Positions 51,545-59,202 of a DNA stretch of 64,000 nt are shown in pieces. The notes under the pieces are model-generated. The model ran no database searches and was not told the DNA's origin. It was given only the letters and a program-made list of their open reading frames with translations. This DNA is from Streptomyces dengpaensis (GTDB lineage Bacteria > Actinomycetota > Actinomycetes > Streptomycetales > Streptomycetaceae), in the NCBI RefSeq assembly GCF_002946835.1, contig NZ_CP026652.1, positions 5,332,001 to 5,396,000 of the forward strand, read 5' to 3'. A program made the translations under genes and the position numbers. Each line of letters opens with the position of its first letter. Position 1 is the first letter of the stretch.

Positions 51545-52720
51545 ATGAGCACGACTGACACCGATGTCGGCGGCGCGATCACACTGACCGACGACGACCT
51601 GGATCCGTATGTCACGCACGGGGAGACGCGGCGGTGGCTGACGGGGTCCGGACTGCCGTCCGACGGCGCGCTGCTGGGGTTCGACGCGCTGCGCGAGCAC
51701 GGGCTGCGCAGGCTTGCGGACCTGGCCGGCGACGCCGACAAGCTCGCCGGGGAGCTGCGGGACCAGCTCGTCATAGGAGCGTTGCGGCACCTGGACAGGG
51801 ACCTGGAGTCGATCGTCCTGGACGGTGAGACGGGCGAGATCTCCACGGCGTACGTCTACCGGAACCCCACTTTGGCGGACCTGTCCCCCCTGGCCCCGTC
51901 CCTGGAGGCCCTGCTGCGCTCCGCGGCGGCCACGGAGGAACTGACGGGTGCCGGGGGCCAGTTCAGCAGGCTCGGCCACTTCGGCCCGAAAGCGGTCACG
52001 GAGGCGTCGGACCGCCTGGCTGCCGTCTACGCGTCGGGCGTGGGCAAGGACGTGCCGGCGTACTGGCGGATGGCCGCGCTGATCCGCCCGCTCGCCCGGA
52101 TCGCGGGTCCCGGCGAGGGACTCGTCCTCGACCTCCCGAAGCGGCTGCTGGACGAGGAGTTCGGCACGGGCGTGATCATGCGCTTCGAGGACGTCGACTT
52201 CGGGCCCGCGCTGACACACGAACCGACACGCCGTTTCCTGCGGGAGACGGGCCTGCCCGAGGACGGCCTCCTCTTCCAGCTGGACACAGAGGTGCCGCTG
52301 CCGGCCCTCACCGAGTACTACGCGGACGAGCGGCCCGACGCGTTCTCCGCCGACGAACTCCCCACGTCCGCGGACCGCCTGATACGCCTCGGCTACCTCC
52401 TGGAGGACACGAGCCTCGTGGTCGACGGCACCACGGGCACGATCCTCGCCTGGAGCGAGCCCGACCTCACCCTGCGCCCCCTCAACGCCGACATCTCCAC
52501 CTTGGCGTTCACCCTCTGGCTGCTCCACCGCGAGAAGACGCTCGACGCGACCCACGGCATCAGCGACGCCTACGAACAGCTCGGCGCCACCATGACCCAG
52601 ACCCTCGCCACGGTCGACCTGGTCGCCTGCGACCCCACCCCGTCCCTCCCCGGCGACGACGGCTGGCGCTACTGGCCGGAGATATTCGAGGACCAGGCGA
52701 GCGGCACGCTGTACGCGTAA
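51545..52720 (+). CDS. Protein with two SUKH-4-like domains
   Basis: 391 aa in two related halves. Both contain the same order of motifs: YVTHGETRRWLTGSGLPSDG / LTHEPTRRFLRETGLPEDG, then LDGETGEISTAYVY / VDGTTGTILAWSEP, then ADLSPLAPSLEALLRSA / NADISTLAFTLWLLHRE. The pattern looks like SUKH-4, a superfamily of immunity proteins of polymorphic toxins. ATG 51545 is preceded by GGGGGAACG. It is probably an internal duplication. No toxin gene lies next to it; the Rhs cassette is 30 kb away. It directly precedes the integrase fragment. Confidence 0.65.
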   Translation: MSTTDTDVGGAITLTDDDLDPYVTHGETRRWLTGSGLPSDGALLGFDALREHGLRRLADLAGDADKLAGELRDQLVIGALRHLDRDLESIVLDGETGEISTAYVYRNPTLADLSPLAPSLEALLRSAAATEELTGAGGQFSRLGHFGPKAVTEASDRLAAVYASGVGKDVPAYWRMAALIRPLARIAGPGEGLVLDLPKRLLDEEFGTGVIMRFEDVDFGPALTHEPTRRFLRETGLPEDGLLFQLDTEVPLPALTEYYADERPDAFSADELPTSADRLIRLGYLLEDTSLVVDGTTGTILAWSEPDLTLRPLNADISTLAFTLWLLHREKTLDATHGISDAYEQLGATMTQTLATVDLVACDPTPSLPGDDGWRYWPEIFEDQASGTLYA

Positions 52721-52825
52721 CCCGCGCCGCTCCTGGAACGCGGACCGGCCCGCCCCCCACGAAAGGGAGCGGCAGCGTGACACTAAGACTGTGCGCAAGC
52801 CGGGCAAGCCCTGGACGGTCAAGGC

Positions 52826-53104
52826 GTGGCTCACGCGCACCGGGACTGGGCCGAGTGGAAGGCTCTTCTGGCAGAGGCGAAGGTCCGGGACGGGCGTCTG
52901 CACGACGCACGCCACACGGCTGCGACCGTTTTGCTGATCCTCGGTTTTCCCGAGCGGGCCGTCATGGGTCTCATGGGGTGGTCGACAACTGCCATGGCCG
53001 CCCGGTATCAACACATGGTGGACGCCGTGCGGACCGACATCGCGAGGCAGGCCGACGACCTCATTTGGCGGCCAGGTGGGCAGACCTCGGACAGCGGCAG
53101 CTGA
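52826..53104 (+). pseudogene. C-terminal fragment of a tyrosine recombinase (integrase)
   Basis: 92 codons. The catalytic block is RLHDARHTAATVLLILGFPE (H-x-x-R), then MGLMGWSTTAMAARYQHM with the last Trp/His position and the nucleophile Tyr. The N-terminal DNA-binding domains and the first catalytic Arg are missing, and no start fits the normal protein. It marks the left side of the second accessory region (52.7-58 kb) as derived from an integrative element. Confidence 0.8.
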
Positions 53105-53130
53105 TCGATCAAGCAAGCCGCCGATTGCAG

Positions 53131-54078
53131 TCAGGTTCCGTCCGAAGGAAGTCCGTTCATGCCGCCGAGGTCGCTCGCGGAGGCGAGCAAGCGTTCGCGA
53201 AGCCAGCGGTGTGCCGGGTCGGTCGTATGACGGGGATGCCAGTACATCGTCTCGTGGATGTCGGGCAGGGGGAGCGGCGGTGGCAGGAGCCGGATGCCGG
53301 TTGCCGCGGCGGCGAGCTGACGAGCCGCCCGCTCGAGGACGAGGCTGGCCAGAGATGTTCCTCGGATCAGGAAGGGCACGAGGAGAAAACTCTCCACAGT
53401 GAACTCGATCCGTCGTGGGATGCCGAGCTGGGCGAGGCGCTGGTCGGCGAAGTCGAGTTGCCGGTCCGGTCCGATGCTGTACACGAGGTGCGGGAGACGC
53501 AGGTATTCGTCCAGCGTTATCTGCTGCGCCGAGCCGACCGGATTGGCGGCGTCGACCGCGCACAGCCATTGGTCGCTGAACAGTGGATACGACGGGAAGT
53601 CGGTGTCTCCGAGGAGCTCCCTTGGTTCGATGACGAGATCGGCCTCGTCGGTGTGCAGCAGTTGCCGTGGATCTCTCGATCTGGGGAGGACGTGAATCGT
53701 CACGCCTGGGGCTTCGGCGGCCGCCGCCCGGACGAAGGGGCTCAGCAATACCAACGTCGCGTAGTCGGACGCGCTGATGGAGAAGGTGCGCATGTCCGTG
53801 CTCGGGTCGAATTCGGGACGCTGCTCGATGGTCCGCTCGATCAGGTCGAGGATCTCCCGTACGGGTTGCACCAGTCGCTCCGCCTCGGCGGTGAGGGTGA
53901 ATTCCCTGCCCCGCCGCACCAGGAGCGGGTCCCCGAACATCTTCCTGAGGCGGGCGAGTGACGAGCTGGTCGCGGGCTGACTGAGGCCGAGTCGTCGGCC
54001 CGCGCGGCTGACGTTGCGCTCGGCCAGCAAGGCATCCAGTGCCACGAGCAGATTCAGATCCACGTTCCGTAGGTTCAT
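53131..54078 (-). CDS. LysR family regulator of the flavin monooxygenase operon
   Basis: 315 aa. Winged HTH at about 1-65 (LRNVDLNLLVALDALLAERN, LSQPATSSSLARLRKMFGD), then effector domain. ATG 54078 gives the normal N-terminus of NodD/LinR-like LysR proteins and has AGGGA upstream; an earlier start at 54126 would add 16 non-family residues. It is divergent from the flavin reductase operon, with the shared AT-rich gap (54079-54261) carrying the likely operator. Probably an activator that responds to an aromatic compound. Confidence 0.9.
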   Translation of the reverse strand: MNLRNVDLNLLVALDALLAERNVSRAGRRLGLSQPATSSSLARLRKMFGDPLLVRRGREFTLTAEAERLVQPVREILDLIERTIEQRPEFDPSTDMRTFSISASDYATLVLLSPFVRAAAAEAPGVTIHVLPRSRDPRQLLHTDEADLVIEPRELLGDTDFPSYPLFSDQWLCAVDAANPVGSAQQITLDEYLRLPHLVYSIGPDRQLDFADQRLAQLGIPRRIEFTVESFLLVPFLIRGTSLASLVLERAARQLAAAATGIRLLPPPLPLPDIHETMYWHPRHTTDPAHRWLRERLLASASDLGGMNGLPSDGT

Positions 54079-54261
54079 AATCCCTGACCAGCCCATATAT
54101 TCGTGGTGGAAATACTGCAAATTCAATATATCTATTTGACGGATAAGTTGCGCGGATCATAGCGTCCGGACCGAGCGGTGCGGCTTTCACGGCCGAAACT
54201 GCGGCAGGTTTTCCCCTCCTTGGCGGTGGCTCTTGTGCCGTCGCCGGTTTGGAGAGATCCG

Positions 54262-54870
54262 ATGACCGAATCAGGAAATACCCCCGGCGACCTGTGCGGG
54301 GATGATGACGTGGGGGCCGACGTCGCACCGTGGGCGTTGGAGACGAAGGCGGATCCCGATACGTTCCGGGCGGCGATGGGCCGTGTGGTCGGCAGCGTGA
54401 CCGTGGTGACCACACGTCATGACGGTCGTGCCTGGGGCATGACTGTCAGTGCGTTCAATCCGGTGTGCATGGAGCCGCCGACGGTGCTGGTGTGTGTCAA
54501 CGCTCGCACTGTCACCGCTGCGGACATCCACCGCGAGAGCAGATTCGGGGTCAATCTGCTCAGCCAGGACCAACTCCCCGTGTCACAGCTGTGCTCACGT
54601 GCCGGGGCAGTGAAATACGTCGATGACCACGTCGTCGCAAGTAGCCAGCTGCCGGCCGAAGTGACGTCGCCGGTATTGCGCAATTCGCTGGTGACCTTCG
54701 ACTGCGAGGTGACCGAGGCACGGACCGTGGGCAGCCACTTGGTCGTCATGGGCCAGGTGCGGGCCGTCCTGGCGCCCGACTCCCGCCGTCCACTGCTGTA
54801 CGGGCAGGGGCGCTACCAACGCAGCGTGGACATCGAGGAGTTGCTGACGATGACAGAGGCCGCGGCATGA
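54262..54870 (+). CDS. Flavin reductase, HpaC-type
   Basis: 202 aa. Fold signatures GRVVGSVTVVTTRHDGRAWG, GMTVSAFNPVCMEPPTVLVC and FGVNLLSQDQLPVSQLC match short-chain FMN/FAD reductases that supply reduced flavin to a partner oxygenase. An extra 25-residue N-terminus precedes the domain. ATG 54262 has GGAGAG 5 bases upstream. It overlaps the next gene by ATGA. The partner oxygenase is the third gene of the operon. Confidence 0.9.
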   Translation: MTESGNTPGDLCGDDDVGADVAPWALETKADPDTFRAAMGRVVGSVTVVTTRHDGRAWGMTVSAFNPVCMEPPTVLVCVNARTVTAADIHRESRFGVNLLSQDQLPVSQLCSRAGAVKYVDDHVVASSQLPAEVTSPVLRNSLVTFDCEVTEARTVGSHLVVMGQVRAVLAPDSRRPLLYGQGRYQRSVDIEELLTMTEAAA

Positions 54871-55289
54871 AGCTGACCGGTCTGCCGGCCCGCCTGTACG
54901 AGGCCTACAACCACCACGACCCGCTCGCCGCCGCGCGACTGTATGACGCCGGGGCCACGCACGAGGAGATCGCGCAGGGCAGCTCCCGGCAGGGACCGGA
55001 GGCCATCGCCGACGGACTGCGTCGCTTCTTCCAGTGGTTTCCCGACGCCCACTGGCAACCGCAGACCCAGATCACCGATCCGAACGGACCGGTCGCGATC
55101 ACCTATCTGCTCACTGCCACGCTGCAGGCGCCGATGGGCCCCCTCGCCGCCCGCGGCCAGCGTCTGTCACTGCGCGGCGTGCACGTGTTGCTCCTGGGGG
55201 GAGAGCTGATCCGTGGCAGCGAGGACTACTGGGACGCCGCCACCTTCCACCGTCAAATGAACCGCACCACCACGGGAGAGACACCATGA
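54867..55289 (+). CDS. SnoaL-like (NTF2-fold) polyketide cyclase/ester cyclase family protein
   Basis: 140 aa. The helical start LPARLYEAYNHHDPLAAARL and the strand FFQWFPDAHWQPQTQITDPN, followed by beta strands and HVLLLGGELIRGSEDYWD, match the small SnoaL family. In this position between reductase and oxygenase it may handle an unstable product of the monooxygenase. Coupled on both sides by ATGA overlaps. Enzyme activity is not proven by the sequence. Confidence 0.8.
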   Translation: MKLTGLPARLYEAYNHHDPLAAARLYDAGATHEEIAQGSSRQGPEAIADGLRRFFQWFPDAHWQPQTQITDPNGPVAITYLLTATLQAPMGPLAARGQRLSLRGVHVLLLGGELIRGSEDYWDAATFHRQMNRTTTGETP

Positions 55290-56884
55290 GGACCGGCAAG
55301 GAATACCTGGAGTCGCTGCGCGACGGCCGCAAGGTCTACGTCGGCGGCGAGCTCATCGAAGACGTCACCACGCACCCCAAGACCCGCGGATACGCCCAGG
55401 CGATCGCGGAGTACTACGACTTGCACCTGGACCCCGAGCACCAGGACATCACGACGTTCATCGACGAGGACGGCAAGCGTCAGTCGATGCACTGGTTCCT
55501 GCCGCGGTCGAAGGAGGACGCTGTCCGCCGCCGCAAGTACGCCGAGTTCCTGTTCCGGCACTTCAAGGGCGGCATCTTCACCCGTCCGCCGGCCGGAATG
55601 AACGTCGTCATGTTCACCCAGGTCGACGACCAGGAGCCGTGGGCCGAGAACTCCCGCTTCACCGGCCCCCGCCGCGACCTGACGGGCAACATCCAGCGCC
55701 AGTGGGAGGAGGTCACCTCGAAGGACCTCGCGATCTCGCCCATGTTCGTCGACGTGCAGTACGACCGCGGCCGCGACGACGCGCTGGCCGAAACCCCCAT
55801 GCTGAGCATCATCGAGGAGAACGACGAGGGCATCGTCGTCCGTGGCTGGAAGGCCATCGGCACCTCGATCCCCTTCGTCAACAACCTCCTGGTCGGCAAC
55901 CTGTGGCGGCCGGGCCAGACGCCCGAACAGACCATTTACGCGATGGTGCCGGTGGCCACCCCGGGTGTGACCGTGGTCGCCCGGGAATCGCGGGCCCAGC
56001 CCGACGCCGACCCCTACGACCGTCCGCTGGCCACCATCGGTGACGAGCTCGACGGGATGGTCTACTTCGACGACGTACTGATCCCTTGGCCGCAGGTCCA
56101 GCACATCGGCAACCCCGACCACTCCAAGTGGTACCCGCAGCGGCAGTTCGACTGGGTGCACCTGGAAACCCAGATCCGGCAGTGCATACACGCCGAACTC
56201 ATGGTCGGTCTCGCACTGCTGATCACTCAGTCCCTGGGTACCAGCTCGCAGCCGGTGGTGAAGGCACAGCTCGCCGAACTCATCCGGTTCCGCGAGACCT
56301 GCCGCGCGTTCATGCTCGCGGCCGAGGAGACCGGATTCGAGACCCCGGGTGGACTGTTCAAGCCGAACAACATCTACATCGATTTCGGCCGGGCCCACTA
56401 CCTCGAGAACCAGCACGACATGGTCAACAAGCTGATCGACTTCTGCGGCCGCGGTATCGTCATCCAGCCGACCAAGCGCGAGCTGGACGACCCCTACATC
56501 GGCCCCAAGCTCGAGCAGGCGCTGCGCGGTGCCGAGATCACCGCCCGCGACCGGATCAAGATCTTCCGGCAGATCAGCGAGCGCTTCCTCACCGAGTGGG
56601 GCACGCGTCACGAGATGTTCGAGAAGTTCAACGGCACACCGCTGTACCTGATCAACATGCTCACCTTGCAGCGCACCGAGTACCAGGTCGACGGGCCGCT
56701 CACTCAGCTGGCCCGCGACGTGCTCGGCTTCGGCGACACGGCGGAACTGGGCAAGCGAGCGCAGGAGGCGGAGAAGGCTTCGCACTACGCCAGCGTCCGC
56801 TTCCAGCCCGACTACGCCCGCGGCCAGGACGTCCACGAGGGCTACATCGGCAACCAGAGGAAGGAAGGGACTGGTCGGCCGTAA
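55286..56884 (+). CDS. Flavin-dependent monooxygenase, HpaB (4-hydroxyphenylacetate 3-hydroxylase) family
   Basis: 532 aa, the usual size. It starts MRTGKEYLESLRDGRKVYVGG, a family N-terminus, and holds SPMFVDVQYDR, GIVVRGWKAIGTSIPFVNNL, FDDVLIPWPQVQHIGNP and RFRETCRAFMLAAEE. It uses FADH2 from the upstream reductase to hydroxylate a phenolic or chlorophenolic ring. ATG 55286 overlaps the SnoaL stop. The three genes form a closed operon with a LysR regulator. Substrate unknown; HpaB, chlorophenol oxygenases and antibiotic tailoring enzymes all belong here. Confidence 0.92.
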   Translation: MRTGKEYLESLRDGRKVYVGGELIEDVTTHPKTRGYAQAIAEYYDLHLDPEHQDITTFIDEDGKRQSMHWFLPRSKEDAVRRRKYAEFLFRHFKGGIFTRPPAGMNVVMFTQVDDQEPWAENSRFTGPRRDLTGNIQRQWEEVTSKDLAISPMFVDVQYDRGRDDALAETPMLSIIEENDEGIVVRGWKAIGTSIPFVNNLLVGNLWRPGQTPEQTIYAMVPVATPGVTVVARESRAQPDADPYDRPLATIGDELDGMVYFDDVLIPWPQVQHIGNPDHSKWYPQRQFDWVHLETQIRQCIHAELMVGLALLITQSLGTSSQPVVKAQLAELIRFRETCRAFMLAAEETGFETPGGLFKPNNIYIDFGRAHYLENQHDMVNKLIDFCGRGIVIQPTKRELDDPYIGPKLEQALRGAEITARDRIKIFRQISERFLTEWGTRHEMFEKFNGTPLYLINMLTLQRTEYQVDGPLTQLARDVLGFGDTAELGKRAQEAEKASHYASVRFQPDYARGQDVHEGYIGNQRKEGTGRP

Positions 56885-56971
56885 GAACGCCGTGCCTGAC
56901 CGACCGCTCCGGCCCGGGGCATTTGAGCCCCGGGCCGGACGACCCGGCACCATCCAGAACGTTCTCGACCT

Positions 56972-57379
56972 TTGCTGCAGGGGAGCTCATGGCAACAGAC
57001 CTCACGGCAAGCGACGTGTCTCGGCATTGACGTCGTCTTCGTCCTGCCCTTCACCGATCTGCTCGCGAACACCACAGCCGAGGCGTTCGCCTCGAAGGTC
57101 ATCGCCGAAAGGTTGCGCGCATCCGTCGTGGTCGTGGGTGACAACTTCCGCTTTGGGAAAGGCGGTCGCGGCGATGTCGACACGCTCAAACGCATGGGCG
57201 CAAGTAACGGATTCACCGTCGAAGCCGTCGGAGCCGTCGAATACGACGGCCAGACTTGCTCTTCCACCCTGGTGCGCAACCATCTCGACATCGGCGACAG
57301 AGCAAGCGCTGAGAAACTACTCGGCCGCCCTGTCACATGGAGAGACGCCTGTGTGACGCCCACAGCCGCAGAACGCTGA
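56972..57379 (+). pseudogene. Fragment of a FAD synthetase (RibF N-terminal domain)
   Basis: The open part matches the second half of the RibF nucleotidyl-transferase domain: LGIDVVFVLPFTDLLANT, EAFASKVIAERLRASVVVVGDNFRFG and CSSTLVRNHLDIGDRASAEKLLGRP. The ATP-binding N-terminus (GxFDGvHxGH) and the riboflavin kinase half are absent. It lies 88 bases after the flavin monooxygenase. A deletion product of a cassette that once paired flavin synthesis with the oxygenase is likely. Confidence 0.75.
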
Positions 57380-57524
57380 TGCGTCGGATCAGCTCCGGTG
57401 CCAACTGCAGCGCCAGCCGGGATGATCACAGGTCAGGGCGCGGCGTGGTCGGAGACGTCCCGCCACATGGGGCAGACCGGCGCCGCTTCCCAGAGATGGG
57501 CGTAGACCGTATGAGGATCGCGCC

Positions 57525-57695
57525 GGAACTCTGGGGCAGGCCCGGCACCGCTGGACCATCGAACGCATCATGCCCAACGGCCTGGCTCGCAGGCTGCCGC
57601 AGACTCCATCGCGGCCACGAACGCAAAGCCGGCCTCTTCCTGGCCTCACAGCCATCGCCTGCACCCTCGTCTGCTACCGAAGACTCACCACATGA
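57525..57695 (+). mobile_element. Remnant of an IS5-like transposase C-terminus
   Basis: In three changing frames one can read RHRWTIERI, then AWLAGCRRLHRGHERKAGLF, then LTAIACTLVCYRRLTT, the order seen at the end of IS5-family DDE transposases (the RW.IER block with the catalytic Glu). At least two frameshifts are needed. No terminal inverted repeats were found. The rest of 57380-57863 shows no gene. Confidence 0.55.
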
Positions 57696-57863
57696 GATGA
57701 GCTCTTCGGAGAGCCGCCGCCGTGGCTCCGACCTGCCGGGCTGCCTCGTGGTTACGTCAGCTCAACACGAGTCCGCACCGACCGCATGCCTAGCGCTGGT
57801 TCGATGGGGGCCAGTCTCTGAATCCGATCGCACCTGTAGTACAGGCGCCGCTACCGTCCTGGC

Positions 57864-58088
57864 ATGGACGATTCACTCTCGTTCGAGAGTTTCCTCAGGG
57901 GCGCCGGGAAGGCCGCGTACAAGGCCATGGAGGACCACGGGCGTGGCGAGTACGACGAGTTCGCCCTTCACGGTGGCGTCACCGTCGAGCGGCTCGCCAA
58001 GGCGGCACTGGTCCCGAGACGGACGACCAAAAGGGCGGCCCCCCTTCTGGGGTGCCGCCCCTTCGTTTTGCCTGTTCAAGGCAGTTGA
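57864..58088 (+). pseudogene. Truncated small unknown gene
   Basis: 74 codons. The first 50 or so residues (DDSLSFESFLRGAGKAAYKA and LHGGVTVERLAKAALV) look like real protein. The last 20 (TTKRAAPLLGCRPF) only translate a terminator hairpin and the region before tRNA-Cys. I infer that the 3' part has been lost or replaced. Family unknown. Confidence 0.4.
58031..58067. terminator. Terminator of tRNA-Cys and of the truncated gene
   Basis: GGGCGGC / GCCGCCC stem with an inner CCCC/GGGG pair at 58031-58063. T runs are on both sides (TTTT after it on each strand), so it can act in both directions. Confidence 0.7.
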
Positions 58089-58159
58089 GGCCGTGGCGGG
58101 AATCGAACCCGCGTAACTCGCTTTGCAGGCGAGTCCCTAAGCCACTCGGGCACACGGCC
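58088..58159 (-). tRNA. tRNA-Cys (GCA)
   Basis: Cloverleaf on the minus strand: acceptor GGCCGTG (58159-58153) pairs with CACGGCC (58095-58089), discriminator T at 58088, anticodon stem CTCGC/GCGAG with loop CTGCAAA (anticodon GCA), and T arm GCGGG-TTCGATT-CCCGC. CCA is not encoded. Its 3' end faces the accessory region that contains an integrase fragment. Confidence 0.95.
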
Positions 58160-58559
58160 AGACTCAGGTGCGGAACGAGGGCACCCGTCGCTGACCTGAT
58201 GGGTTGACCGTAGGCGCGGGCGACCGGAGGGCTCAAGGGGTGCCGGGGTGCCGCAACGGGACTGCCATACGCCGTTCATGACAGGGGGCGTACGAGCGGA
58301 GGGCTCATGAAGAGAGACGTACGAGCAACGGGTTCACGAAGGGGCGTACAACCAAAGGCCGAATCGATCACCGTCCAGGGACAGGAGCCAGAGGCGGTTG
58401 TGCCCCTTACGCTGGCGAGCATGACAGCCCTCGAAGCGCGTGCTGCCACGACCGTCCCGGCCGAGGCCGAGAGGGTGTCCTGAGTCGGCCCTGCCAGGCG
58501 CTGAGCGTCGGGACCGCGCTCGTGGAGCTGGGTCGTACGTTCAGTCACGGCCCAGGACG

Positions 58560-58965
58560 GAGCCGTACCGGGAGCGGCTCATGCTCCTCGGGATGGTGAT
58601 GGTCGCGGCGGCCATCGCCACCGTGCCCGGCGTGCTGATCCACGCCGTGCCCGTGTGGATCGTCGCCGTCGCCTGGGGTTCCGGCTGCTTCGGCATGGGG
58701 CTGGTGATCGCCTCCACCAGCGTGCTGCTGCTCCGCCTCTCGGCGCCTAAGGAGGCCGGGGCCAACTCCGCCGCGCTGCAGATCCCCGACGGTCTGTCCA
58801 ATGTGCTGCTGCTCGCCGTGGGCGGCGCGGCCTTCGCGGCGCTGGGCGGCGGCACGGTCGCCCACGCCGCCACCGCTTCGGCCGGCGGCTCCCACCCCGC
58901 CGCCTTCGCGGCCGTGTTTCTGCCGATGGCGGGGGTGGCGTTGGCGGGGGCTGCTGAGAGCTGTG
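58560..58965 (+). pseudogene. Remnant of an MFS transporter (last helices)
   Basis: Reads EPYRERLMLLGMVMVAAAIA, then WGSGCFGMGLVIASTSVLLL and SNVLLLAVGGAAFAALGGG, four hydrophobic helices typical of the C-terminal half of drug-resistance MFS proteins. No start and no N-terminal half are present, and the end runs into an unrelated frame. The gap 58160-58559 on its left contains nothing that I can assign. Confidence 0.65.
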
Positions 58966-59078
58966 GACGACTACCTGGCCAGGACGGCTCACGAGGCGTT
59001 GGTCCGCAAGGCCGCCAAGGAGCAGACCGCCAAGTGGGCCAGGCGATCTCCGAGGCTCTGCGGGGCTTGGCCGAGTAG
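58960..59078 (+). pseudogene. Possible antitoxin tail joined to the MFS remnant
   Basis: The frame VDDYLARTAHEALVRKAAKE followed, after a -1 shift near 59040, by AISEALRGLAE and TAG 59078 resembles the helical tail of small ribbon-helix-helix type antitoxins. It has no start of its own. Low certainty. Confidence 0.35.
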
Positions 59079-59202
59079 CCGATGTGAGCTGAGTCCCATC
59101 CATGGGTGACCCGGCGGCGTCCGGGCGTTGGCGCATCCGGGGCGCCGGTAGGGTGGCCCGGTTGTCATACGTAGCCGAGCCGCTCAACCCCCCACGGAGA
59201 CC

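Noticed and set aside
52720..52830. att site copy of the tRNA-Cys 3' end near the integrase fragment
   Set aside because: No stretch matching the T-arm and acceptor end of the tRNA was seen by eye.
50981..54415. Very long minus-strand frame of 1144 codons
   Set aside because: It is Arg/Pro/Gly-rich antisense of the hydroxylase subunit, SUKH-like and LysR regions with no domain; a high-GC artefact.
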